The notes under the pieces are model-generated. The model saw only the letters and a program-made list of their open reading frames with translations. It did not search any database and had not been told where the DNA came from. Positions 19,876 to 27,787 of a stretch of 64,000 nucleotides of DNA are shown here, piece by piece (the stretch's first letter is position 1; every line of letters starts with the position of its first letter). The stretch covers positions 359,370 to 423,369 of the forward strand of contig NZ_FNJJ01000002.1 of assembly GCF_900104265.1 (NCBI RefSeq), read 5' to 3'. A program made the position numbers and the translations under genes. This stretch comes from Ectopseudomonas guguanensis. GTDB lineage: Bacteria > Pseudomonadota > Gammaproteobacteria > Pseudomonadales > Pseudomonadaceae.

Positions 19876-21675
19876 ATGTCCAACGCACCGACCGCCCTCA
19901 CCCTCGCCGGGTGGCAGCAAGCCTACCGCGACGGTCAATCGCCAGCCGAACTGCTGCACGCCCTGCGCCTGCAGTTGCGCACTGATGACAGCGCCTGGAT
20001 CGCCCTGGCCAGCGAAGCCCAGCTCGACGCCCAACTCGATGCTTTGTCAGCACTACTCGGCGCCGCTAATGGCGAGCTAAGCAAGCTGCCGCTGTACGGC
20101 GTGCCCTTCGCCATCAAGGACAATATCGACGCCGCCGGCTGGCCCACCACCGCGGCCTGCCCGGAGTTCGCCTACGGCGCCGAAACCGACGCCAGCGTGG
20201 TCGCCCGCCTGCGCGCCGCCGGCGCCATCCTGATCGGCAAGACCAACCTCGACCAGTTCGCCACCGGCCTGGTCGGCACCCGCTCGCCCTACGGTGCAGT
20301 GCCTAACAGCTTCAACCCGGATTACGTCAGCGGCGGTTCCAGCTCCGGCTCGGCCAGCGTGGTCGCGCGCGGCCTGGTGCCCTTCTCGCTGGGCACCGAC
20401 ACCGCCGGCTCCGGCCGGGTGCCGGCAGGCTTCAACAATATCGTCGGGCTCAAGCCGACCAAGGGTTGGCTGCCCAACACCGGCCTGGTGCCGGCCTGCC
20501 GCAGCATCGACTGCATCTCGGTGTTCGCCCTGACCGTGGCCGATGCGCTGACCGTGGCCAATATCGCCGGTGGCTACGACGCCGCCGACGCTTACAGCCG
20601 CAAGAACCCGAACAGCGCCAAGGTCGGCATGCCGACCAAGCCGCGTCTGGCAGTGCCGGCCAACCCCGAGTTCTTCGGCGACAGCCAGAACAAGACCGTC
20701 TATGAGGCCGCCCTGGGCAAACTGCGTGAACTGGGCGCCGAGCTGGTGGAGATCGATTTCGCCCCCTTCCGGCAACTGGCCGAGCAGCTTTACTACGGCC
20801 CCTGGGTCGCCGAACGCACCGTCGCGGTGGAAGGGGTCGACCCGGCGCATATCAATCCGGTGGTGCGCGGCATCGTCGAAAACGGCCACCAGTACAGCGC
20901 CTGCGATGCCTACAAGGCCGAGTACATCCGCGCCGAGCTGAGCCGTCGCATCAACGACGCCCTGGCCGGCTTCGACGCCCTGGTGGTGCCGACCTCGCCG
21001 ACCATCCGCACCCTGGCCGAGATGCAGGCAGAACCCGTGCTGTTCAACAGCCAGTTCGGCACCTACACCAACTTCACCAACCTTGCCGACCTGTGCGCCC
21101 TGGCCGTACCGGCCGGCCTGCGCGCCGACGGTCTGCCGGCCGGCATCACCCTGATCGCCCCGGCCTGGCATGACCAGGCATTGGCCGCCTTCGGCCAGCG
21201 CTGGCAGCAGGCGCTCAATCTGCCGCTGGGCGCTACCGGCAAGCCGCTGCCAGCGCAAACCGCCAGCGACAAACCGGCGCCGGGCTGCATCCGCGTCGCG
21301 GTGGTCGGCGCGCACCTGACCGGCATGCCGCTGAACTTCCAGCTCACCACGCGTGATGCCGTGCTGGTGGAGCAGACCACCAGCGCCGCGCATTACCGCC
21401 TCTTCGCACTGCCCGGCACGGTGCCGCCCAAACCGGGCCTGGCGCGGGTCGCCGAGAACGGCGCCGAGATCATCGTCGAGCTGTGGGACGTGCCGCAGGC
21501 GCGCTTCGGCGAGTTCGTCGCCGAGATCCCGCCACCGCTGGGCATCGGCAACCTCGAGCTGGCCGATGGCCGTTGGGTCAAGGGCTTTATCTGCGAGCCC
21601 TACGCGCTGGATGGCGCGCGTGACATCACCAGCTTCGGTGGCTGGCGTGCCTTTATCGCCGAAACCAGGAAGTGA
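19876..21675 (+). CDS. atzF: Allophanate hydrolase
   Basis: It hydrolyses allophanate, the product of urea carboxylase, to ammonium and bicarbonate in the cytoplasm. The product is 599 aa from the ATG at 19876 (GGAA nine bases upstream); an in-frame ATG at 19861 would add five residues and cannot be excluded. Residues ~1-450 form an amidase-signature domain, with the glycine/serine-rich segment GGSSSGSASVVARG and the AGSGRVPAGF strand carrying the Ser-cisSer-Lys triad residues. The C-terminal ~130 residues form the small domain typical of AtzF. It lies upstream of urea carboxylase and behind a sigma-54 promoter, so it belongs to nitrogen assimilation. The symbol follows the family; DUR1,2-like naming is also used. 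Confidence 0.93.
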   Translation: MSNAPTALTLAGWQQAYRDGQSPAELLHALRLQLRTDDSAWIALASEAQLDAQLDALSALLGAANGELSKLPLYGVPFAIKDNIDAAGWPTTAACPEFAYGAETDASVVARLRAAGAILIGKTNLDQFATGLVGTRSPYGAVPNSFNPDYVSGGSSSGSASVVARGLVPFSLGTDTAGSGRVPAGFNNIVGLKPTKGWLPNTGLVPACRSIDCISVFALTVADALTVANIAGGYDAADAYSRKNPNSAKVGMPTKPRLAVPANPEFFGDSQNKTVYEAALGKLRELGAELVEIDFAPFRQLAEQLYYGPWVAERTVAVEGVDPAHINPVVRGIVENGHQYSACDAYKAEYIRAELSRRINDALAGFDALVVPTSPTIRTLAEMQAEPVLFNSQFGTYTNFTNLADLCALAVPAGLRADGLPAGITLIAPAWHDQALAAFGQRWQQALNLPLGATGKPLPAQTASDKPAPGCIRVAVVGAHLTGMPLNFQLTTRDAVLVEQTTSAAHYRLFALPGTVPPKPGLARVAENGAEIIVELWDVPQARFGEFVAEIPPPLGIGNLELADGRWVKGFICEPYALDGARDITSFGGWRAFIAETRK

Positions 21676-21680
21676 CTACT

Positions 21681-21767
21681 CCCCTCTCCCGCTTGCGGGA
21701 GAGGGGTTGGGGGAGAGGGTGGCGTGCATACCCCCCTCTCCCTAGCCCTCTCCCCGAGGGGAGAGGG
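21681..21767 (+). repeat. Two CT/GA-rich hairpins after the allophanate hydrolase gene
   Basis: The first is CCCCTCTCCCGC (21681-21692) with its exact complement at 21695-21706 across a two-base loop. The second is CCCTCTCCCC (21746-21755) with GGGGAGAGGG (21758-21767). Copies of the same CCCTCTCCC element lie at 27680-27705, 47514-47537 and near 50500-50650. No T-run follows. They could act as mRNA stabilisers or partial terminators inside the operon. Confidence 0.75.
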
Positions 21768-21821
21768 AACAGATCAGCGCCTGCCCGCACATGCGCGCAG
21801 CAAGCCAGGAGGCCGCAACAG

Positions 21822-21947
21822 ATGTTTCATACCGTCCTGATCGCCAACCGTGGCGACCAGCCGCGCAGCGGCGCAGCGACGAAGTCAAAGTGCCGGACGG
21901 GCGTAGCCCGTCACGGCGATCTCGCCACGGAGAACCGCCATGTTTGA
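21822..21947 (+). CDS. Short upstream ORF copying the start of urea carboxylase (possible leader peptide)
   Basis: This 41-codon frame starts with a strong AGGAGG site (21807-21812) and the ATG at 21822. It reads MFHTVLIANRG, against MFETVLIANRG for urea carboxylase. The DNA 21822-21856 matches 21940-21974 at 32 of 35 bases. After GlyAsp the sequence diverges (QPRSGAATKSK...), and the frame ends at TGA 21945-21947, five bases past the A of the real start codon. Ribosomes finishing this ORF would be delivered to the urea carboxylase start. It could be a coupled leader or merely debris from a duplication. Expression is unproven. Confidence 0.5.
   Translation: MFHTVLIANRGDQPRSGAATKSKCRTGVARHGDLATENRHV
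21896..21912. repeat. REP-like palindrome GACGGGC-GTA-GCCCGTC
   Basis: A perfect 7-bp stem with a three-base loop lies within the inserted segment between the two copies of the urea carboxylase 5' end. CCG/CGG pairing extends the stem past a bulged A at 21913. It may mark the element whose insertion created the duplication. Confidence 0.55.
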
Positions 21948-21983
21948 AACAGTCCTGATCGCCAACCGTGGCGAGATCGCCGT
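21913..21983 (+). promoter_or_regulatory. 18-bp perfect hairpin enclosing the urea carboxylase start codon
   Basis: The left arm at 21913-21930 (ACGGCGATCTCGCCACGG) is the exact reverse complement of 21966-21983 in codons 9-15 of the gene. The 35-base loop contains the ATG at 21940, and the left arm contains part of the GGAG ribosome site (21929-21932). In mRNA this would hinder initiation unless a ribosome on the upstream ORF opens it. The sequence is direct evidence for the repeat; the regulatory role is inferred. Confidence 0.6.
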
Positions 21984-24900
21984 CCGCGCCATCCGTACGC
22001 TCAAGCGCCTGGGCGTGAAAAGCGTGGCCGTCTACTCCGACGCCGACCGCAATGCCCAGCATGTACGCGACGCCGATATCGCCATCGCCCTGGGCGGCGA
22101 CAAGCCGGCCGACAGCTACCTGCGTATCGACAAGATTCTCGCCGCCGCGCAGGAAACCGGTGCCCAGGCGATCTACCCCGGTTACGGTTTTCTCTCGGAA
22201 AGCGCCGAGTTCGCCGATGCCTGCGAAGCAGCCGGCATCGCCTTCGTCGGCCCGACCGGCGAGCAGATTCGAGAGTTCGGCCTCAAACACAGAGCACGCG
22301 AACTGGCTGCCCAGGCCCAGGTGCCGATGGCGCCGGGCACCGGCCTGCTGCAGAGCCTGGAAGAAGCACTGAGCGCCGCCGACAGCATCGGCTACCCGGT
22401 AATGCTCAAGACCACCGCCGGCGGTGGCGGCATCGGCCTGACCCGCTGCAGCGACGCCGTGGCGCTGGCCAGCGCCTATGAAAGCGTCAAGCGCATGGGC
22501 GAGCAGTTCTTCAGTGATGCCGGGGTGTTCCTAGAGCGTTTCGTCGATCAGGCGCGCCACGTCGAGGTACAGATTTTCGGCGACGGCCAGGGCCGCGTCG
22601 CCGCCCTCGGCGAGCGTGACTGCTCGCTGCAGCGGCGCAACCAGAAGGTGGTCGAGGAAACCCCGGCGCCGAACCTGCCGCAGGCCACCCGCGAGCGTTT
22701 GCACGCCGCTGCCGTGCAGCTGGGCGAATCGGTGAAATATCGCAGCGCCGGGACCGTGGAATTCATCTACGACGCCGCCCGCGACGACTTCTACTTCCTC
22801 GAAGTGAACACCCGCCTGCAGGTCGAGCACCCGGTCACCGAAATGGTCACCGGCCTGGATCTGATCGAGTGCATGCTGCGCGTGGCGGCGGGCGATGCGC
22901 TGGACTGGGCCGCGCTGAACCGCGCCCCGCAAGGCGCCGCCATCGAAGTGCGGATCTACGCCGAAGACCCGCTGAAGAACTTCCAGCCCAGCCCGGGCGT
23001 GCTCACCGACGTGCACTTCCCCGCCGACGTGCGCGTCGACGGCTGGGTCAGCACCGGCAGCGAGGTCTCGGCCTTCTATGACCCGATGATCGCCAAGCTG
23101 ATCGTGCATGCCGACACTCGCGCTGAGGCCATCGCCCAGCTGCAGAAAGCCCTGGGCGAAACCCGCCTGCACGGCATCGCCAGCAACCTCGATTACCTGC
23201 GCCAGGTGGTGGCCGACGAGCGCTTCGCCCAAGGCGAAGTGTGGACGCGTCTGCTCGACAGCTTCGCCTTCAAGGCCTGCGTCATCGAAGTGCTGGAGCC
23301 CGGCACCTACTCCAGCGTGCAGGACTATCCGGGCCGTCTCGGCTACTGGGATATCGGCGTGCCGCCGTCCGGACCGATGGACGATTTCGCCTTCCGCCTG
23401 GCCAACCGCATCGTCGGCAACCATGCCGAGGCCGCGGGCCTGGAATTCACCCTGCAAGGCCCGACCCTGCGTTTTCACAGCGATGCGCTGATCGCCCTGA
23501 CCGGCGCCGACTGCCCGGCCACCCTGGACGATGCGCCGGTGGCCTACTGGCAGCCGGTGGCGGTCAAGGCCGGTCAGCTGCTCAAGCTGGGCCGCGCGGT
23601 CAGCGGCTGCCGCACCTATCTGGCCGTGCGCAATGGCCTGGACGTGCCGCTGTACCTGGGCAGCCGCTCCACCTTCGCCCTCGGCCAGTTCGGCGGCCAT
23701 GCCGGGCGCACCCTGCGCACCGCCGATATGCTGGCCATCTCCCAGCCCGAGCTGGCGGCCTGCACCACCCCGGCGCCAATCGCCCCGCCACAGGCGGCGC
23801 ATCCGAGCCTGATCCCCAGCTACGGCAGCACCTGGAATATCGGCGTGCTCTATGGCCCGCATGGCGCGCCGGACTTCTTCACCGCTGAAGCCATCGAGGA
23901 ATTCTTCGCCGCCGAATGGGAGGTGCACTACAACTCCAACCGCCTCGGCGTGCGCCTGAGCGGCCCGAAACCGAGCTGGGCGCGGGCCGACGGCGGCGAG
24001 GCCGGCCTGCACCCGTCCAATGTGCACGACTGCGAATACGCCATCGGCTCGATCAACTTTACCGGCGACTTCCCGGTGATCCTGACCAAGGACGGCCCCA
24101 GCCTCGGCGGTTTCGTCTGCCCGGTGACCATCGCCAAGGCCGAGCTGTGGAAGGTCGGCCAGGTCAAGCCCGGCGACAAGCTGCGCTTTCACCCCATCGG
24201 TTTCCAGCAGGCGCAGAGCCTGGAGCAGGCGCAACTGGGCAGCATCGAAGCCCTGGCCGCGATCAGCGCGGTGACCCTGCCGGCGCCGTCGCTGCAACCG
24301 GACGCCACGGTTTCCGCCACGGTGCTGGCCGAGCTGCCTGCCGAGGGCAGCCGCCCGCGTGCGGTGTATCGCCAGGCGGGCGATGCCTACATCCTGCTGG
24401 AATACGGCGACAACGTGCTGGATCTGGCCCTGCGCCTGCGCGTGCACCTGCTGATGGAAGCGCTCAAGGCCGAGCCGCTGCGTGGCCTGGAAGAACTCGC
24501 CCCCGGCGTACGCTCGCTGCAGCTGCGCTACGACAGCCGCGTGCTGCACCAGCGCACCCTGCTCGAACACCTGCTGCGTCTGGAGGAGAACCTGGGCGAT
24601 GTGGCCGAGCTCAAGGTGCCGACCCGTATCGTCCACCTGCCCATGGCCTTCGAGGACAGCGCCACCCTGGCCGCCGTCGAGCGCTACCGCGAAACCGTGC
24701 GCAGCGAGGCGCCCTGGCTGCCGAACAACGTCGACTTCATCCAGCGCGCCAACGGCCTGGCCAGCCGCGAACAAGTGCGCAACATCCTGTTCGACGCCAG
24801 CTACCTGATCCTCGGCCTCGGCGATGTCTACCTCGACGCCCCCTGCGCCGTACCGCTGGACCCGCGCCATCGCCTGCTCAGCTCCAAGTACAACCCGGCG

Positions 24901-25569
24901 CGCACCTTTACCGCCGAAGGCACCGTGGGCATCGGCGGCATGTACATGTGCATCTACGGCATGGACTCGCCCGGCGGCTACCAGCTGGTGGGCCGCACCC
25001 TGCCGATCTGGAACAAGTACGTGAAGAACGCCCAGTTCGAGAACGGTCAGCCCTGGCTGTTGCGCTTCTTCGATCAGGTGCGCTTCTACCCGGTCAGCGA
25101 GGCCGAGCTGGATGAGTTCCGCGAAGCCTTCCGCGAGGGTCGCGCGCAGATCCGCATCGAGCAAACCGAATTCGACTTCGCCGCCTACAACCGCTTCATC
25201 GCCGACAACGCGGCCGATATCGCAGCCTTCCAGCGCCAGCAGAAAGCCGCCTTCGATGCCGAAGTCGAACTGTGGAAGGACGACGATCCGAGCGCCGCAC
25301 AAGCGCTGTCCAGTACAAGCCATGACGACGCCGATCTGGATGGCCATCTGGTTGCTGCCGAGATGAGCGGCAGCGTGTGGAAGGTGCTGGTCGAGCCCGG
25401 CCAGCACGTGGAAGCCGGCACGCCGCTGCTGGTGGTGGAGGCGATGAAGATGGAGCTGGCGGTGACCGCGCCGGTGGCCGGCACGGTCAAGTCGCTGCGC
25501 TGCGCCCCCGGCAAGGCGGTGACGCCGGGCGATGCTCTGCTCCTGCTGACCCCGAGCGAGGCGGCCTGA
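21940..25569 (+). CDS. uca: Urea carboxylase (biotin-dependent)
   Basis: It carboxylates urea to allophanate using ATP, bicarbonate and covalently bound biotin. The product is 1209 aa. Residues 1-~450 form an ATP-grasp biotin carboxylase ([42 protein letters not shown]). Residues ~460-1060 hold the carboxyltransferase made of fused KipA-like (AHS2) and KipI-like (AHS1) parts. The C-terminal biotinyl domain has EAMKMELAV with the modified lysine at 1170. The start lies inside a strong hairpin and overlaps an upstream ORF. The stop is one base from the next gene, the GntR regulator. It works with the upstream allophanate hydrolase. Confidence 0.95.
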   Translation: MFETVLIANRGEIAVRAIRTLKRLGVKSVAVYSDADRNAQHVRDADIAIALGGDKPADSYLRIDKILAAAQETGAQAIYPGYGFLSESAEFADACEAAGIAFVGPTGEQIREFGLKHRARELAAQAQVPMAPGTGLLQSLEEALSAADSIGYPVMLKTTAGGGGIGLTRCSDAVALASAYESVKRMGEQFFSDAGVFLERFVDQARHVEVQIFGDGQGRVAALGERDCSLQRRNQKVVEETPAPNLPQATRERLHAAAVQLGESVKYRSAGTVEFIYDAARDDFYFLEVNTRLQVEHPVTEMVTGLDLIECMLRVAAGDALDWAALNRAPQGAAIEVRIYAEDPLKNFQPSPGVLTDVHFPADVRVDGWVSTGSEVSAFYDPMIAKLIVHADTRAEAIAQLQKALGETRLHGIASNLDYLRQVVADERFAQGEVWTRLLDSFAFKACVIEVLEPGTYSSVQDYPGRLGYWDIGVPPSGPMDDFAFRLANRIVGNHAEAAGLEFTLQGPTLRFHSDALIALTGADCPATLDDAPVAYWQPVAVKAGQLLKLGRAVSGCRTYLAVRNGLDVPLYLGSRSTFALGQFGGHAGRTLRTADMLAISQPELAACTTPAPIAPPQAAHPSLIPSYGSTWNIGVLYGPHGAPDFFTAEAIEEFFAAEWEVHYNSNRLGVRLSGPKPSWARADGGEAGLHPSNVHDCEYAIGSINFTGDFPVILTKDGPSLGGFVCPVTIAKAELWKVGQVKPGDKLRFHPIGFQQAQSLEQAQLGSIEALAAISAVTLPAPSLQPDATVSATVLAELPAEGSRPRAVYRQAGDAYILLEYGDNVLDLALRLRVHLLMEALKAEPLRGLEELAPGVRSLQLRYDSRVLHQRTLLEHLLRLEENLGDVAELKVPTRIVHLPMAFEDSATLAAVERYRETVRSEAPWLPNNVDFIQRANGLASREQVRNILFDASYLILGLGDVYLDAPCAVPLDPRHRLLSSKYNPARTFTAEGTVGIGGMYMCIYGMDSPGGYQLVGRTLPIWNKYVKNAQFENGQPWLLRFFDQVRFYPVSEAELDEFREAFREGRAQIRIEQTEFDFAAYNRFIADNAADIAAFQRQQKAAFDAEVELWKDDDPSAAQALSSTSHDDADLDGHLVAAEMSGSVWKVLVEPGQHVEAGTPLLVVEAMKMELAVTAPVAGTVKSLRCAPGKAVTPGDALLLLTPSEAA

Positions 25570-25570
25570 G

Positions 25571-26293
25571 ATGCAACTGGTCAGCCCCGCCAGGCGTGGC
25601 AAGGAGCGCCCGGAGAATCTCGCCGAGCGCATCTATGCCCAGCTCAAGGACGACATCTTCGAGTTCCGCCTGCTGCCGGGCGACCGTTTTTCCGAGGGCG
25701 AGATCGCCGAGCGCATGGCCGCCAGCCGCACGCCGGTGCGCCAGGCGCTGTATCGCCTGGAGCGCGAGGGTTATCTGGAGGTGTATTTCCGCAGCGGCTG
25801 GCAGGTCAAGCCGTTCGATTTCGCCCACTTCGAGGAGCTCTACGAGGTGCGCATCGTCCTCGAACTGGAGGCGGTCAAGCGACTGTGTGAGCGCCCCGCT
25901 GGCGAGCTGCCGGAGGCCCTGGAACAGCTGCGTCGCACCTGGATGGTGCAACCCGAGGAGCGCCTGCAGGACGGCCGCGAAGTCTCGCGTCTGGACGAAC
26001 GTTTTCACTGCCAGCTGGTGGAAGCCGCCGGCAACCGCGAGATGGCCCGCCTGCACGCCGAAGTCAGCGAAAAGATCCGAATTATCAGGCGCCTGGACTT
26101 CACCCAGGGGCCGCGCGTGGAACTCACCTACGAGGAACACGCCCGCATCCTCGGCGCGATCCTGTCGCGTCGCTGCGAAGAGGCACAGCTATTGCTCAAG
26201 ACCCACATAGAGGTCAGCAAGGCGGAAGTGCGCAAGATCACCCTGCACATGCTGCACAGCGCCCGCCAGCGGGCGCTGCCGGCGCAAGGGTGA
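25571..26293 (+). CDS. GntR family (FCD domain) transcriptional regulator
   Basis: This 240-aa cytoplasmic DNA-binding protein begins one base after the urea carboxylase stop, so translation is coupled. Residues ~15-80 form the GntR winged helix (FSEGEIAERMAASRTPVRQALYRLEREG). Residues ~95-225 form an all-helical FCD effector domain with conserved acidic and His residues (RLDERFH, YEEHARI). By position it probably controls the urea amidolyase and/or urt genes in answer to a small ligand, perhaps allophanate or another urea metabolite. The ligand is unknown, and 'ureide/uracil' annotations for relatives should not be transferred. Confidence 0.85.
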   Translation: MQLVSPARRGKERPENLAERIYAQLKDDIFEFRLLPGDRFSEGEIAERMAASRTPVRQALYRLEREGYLEVYFRSGWQVKPFDFAHFEELYEVRIVLELEAVKRLCERPAGELPEALEQLRRTWMVQPEERLQDGREVSRLDERFHCQLVEAAGNREMARLHAEVSEKIRIIRRLDFTQGPRVELTYEEHARILGAILSRRCEEAQLLLKTHIEVSKAEVRKITLHMLHSARQRALPAQG

Positions 26294-26367
26294 CGGTATG
26301 ACCTTTGAATCACTGCCAAACAATAAAGAGCTGTCCACTTACTCAAGATGAGAATGGAGATCGCACC

Positions 26368-27633
26368 ATGCAACGTCGCAGCCTGATCAAGGCCTTTACC
26401 CTTTCCGCTTCCATCGCCGCCATGGGCCTGAGCTGGTCCATCCAGGCCGCCGAGACCATCAAGGTCGGCATCCTGCACTCGCTGTCCGGCACCATGGCCA
26501 TTTCCGAAACCTCGCTCAAAGACATGGCGTTGATGACCATCGAGGAGATCAACGCCAAGGGCGGCGTGCTCGGCAAGCAGCTGGAGCCAGTGGTTGTCGA
26601 CCCGGCCTCCAACTGGCCGCTGTTCGCAGAAAAAGGCCGCCAGCTGCTGACCCAGGACAAGGTCGCGGTGACCTTCGGCTGCTGGACCTCGGTATCGCGC
26701 AAATCCGTGCTGCCGGTCTACGAGGAACTCAACGGCCTGCTGTTCTACCCGGTGCAGTACGAAGGCGAAGAGATGTCGCCGAACGTGTTCTACACCGGCG
26801 CAGCGCCGAACCAGCAGGCCATTCCGGCGGTGGAATACCTGCTCAGCGAAGACGGCGGCGGCGCCAAGCGCTTCTTCCTGCTCGGCACCGACTACGTCTA
26901 CCCGCGCACCACCAACAAGATCCTGCGCGCCTTCCTGCACAGCAAGGGCATCGCCGACAAGGACATCGAAGAGGTCTACACCCCCTTCGGCCACAGCGAC
27001 TATCAGACCATCGTGGCCAACATCAAGAAGTTCTCCGCTGGCGGCAAGACTGCCGTGGTTTCCACCGTCAACGGCGACTCCAACGTGCCGTTCTACAAGG
27101 AACTGGCCAACCAGGGCCTGGAAGCCACCGAAGTGCCGGTGGTGGCCTTCTCCGTGGGTGAAGAAGAACTGCGCGGCATCGACACCAAGCCGCTGGTCGG
27201 TCACCTGGCGGCCTGGAACTACTTCCAGTCCGTGGAGAACCCGGTCAACGAGAAGTTCGTCGCTGACTGGAAGGCCTACGCCAAGGCCAAGAAGCTGCCG
27301 AACGCCGACACCGTGGTGACCAACGACCCGATGGAAGCCACCTACGTGGGCATCCACATGTGGGCGCAGGCCGTCGAGAAGGCTGGCACCACCGACGTCG
27401 ACAAGGTGCGTGAAGCCATGGCCGGCCAGGAGTTCGCCGCGCCGAGTGGCTTCACCCTGAAGATGGACGAGAAGAACCACCACCTGCACAAGCCGGTGAT
27501 GATCGGCGAAATCCAGGAAGACGGTCAGTTCTCCGTGGTCTGGGAAACCGAAGGCCCCATCCGCGCCCAGCCGTGGAGCCCCTTCATCGAAGGCAACGAC
27601 AAGAAAGCCGATACCCCGGTGAAGTCGAACTAA
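26368..27633 (+). CDS. urtA: Urea ABC transporter substrate-binding protein UrtA
   Basis: This 421-aa periplasmic type-I binding protein captures urea (or short amides) for UrtBCDE. The ATG at 26368 is preceded by GGAG; the in-frame 26305 start is rejected because it hides the signal sequence. The leader MQRRSLIKAFTLSASIAAMG carries an RR pair like a Tat signal, and cleavage is likely after SIQA. The mature protein starts AETIKVGILHSLSGTMAISE, typical of the branched-chain/amide family. The operon is urtA-B-C-D-E, here with REP hairpins between several genes. The neighbouring urea-degrading genes support urea as substrate. Confidence 0.94.
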   Translation: MQRRSLIKAFTLSASIAAMGLSWSIQAAETIKVGILHSLSGTMAISETSLKDMALMTIEEINAKGGVLGKQLEPVVVDPASNWPLFAEKGRQLLTQDKVAVTFGCWTSVSRKSVLPVYEELNGLLFYPVQYEGEEMSPNVFYTGAAPNQQAIPAVEYLLSEDGGGAKRFFLLGTDYVYPRTTNKILRAFLHSKGIADKDIEEVYTPFGHSDYQTIVANIKKFSAGGKTAVVSTVNGDSNVPFYKELANQGLEATEVPVVAFSVGEEELRGIDTKPLVGHLAAWNYFQSVENPVNEKFVADWKAYAKAKKLPNADTVVTNDPMEATYVGIHMWAQAVEKAGTTDVDKVREAMAGQEFAAPSGFTLKMDEKNHHLHKPVMIGEIQEDGQFSVVWETEGPIRAQPWSPFIEGNDKKADTPVKSN

Positions 27634-27679
27634 GGCAAAAGCCCTCTCCCGCAAGCGGCAACCGCAGTGCCGCTTGTCT

Positions 27680-27772
27680 CCCCTCTCCCGCTTGCGGGAG
27701 AGGGGCGGGGGAGAGGGTCGCCGTAGCCCGGATGCAATCCGGGAAGCTCGCCCCGGACTTCATCCGGGCTAC
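27680..27772. repeat. CT/GA hairpin plus REPIN (CCCGGAT class) between urtA and urtB
   Basis: CCCCTCTCCCGC (27680-27691) pairs exactly with 27694-27705. It is followed by GTAG-CCCGGATGCAATCCGGG (27723-27743) and, in opposite orientation, CCCGGACTTCATCCGGG-CTAC (27752-27772). The two facing REPs form a REPIN. They lie inside the operon and may set the ratio of abundant UrtA to the membrane subunits. Confidence 0.85.
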
Positions 27773-27787
27773 GCCAAGGACACCCTT

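Noticed and set aside
21672..21821. Upstream extension of the short leader ORF into the CT/GA hairpins
   Set aside because: The reading consists of translated palindromes; the AGGAGG site marks 21822 as the likely start.
22531..25632. 1033-residue open frame opposite the urea carboxylase gene
   Set aside because: It is a mirror of a strongly coding frame in high-GC DNA. The + strand product has all motifs of urea carboxylase, while the reverse reading is low-complexity Ala/Gly/Val/His with no recognisable domain.
26294..26367. Sigma-54 promoter before urtA
   Set aside because: No GG-N10-GC element with flanking consensus is present; urtA is more likely reached by read-through from the carboxylase operon or by an unrecognised promoter.
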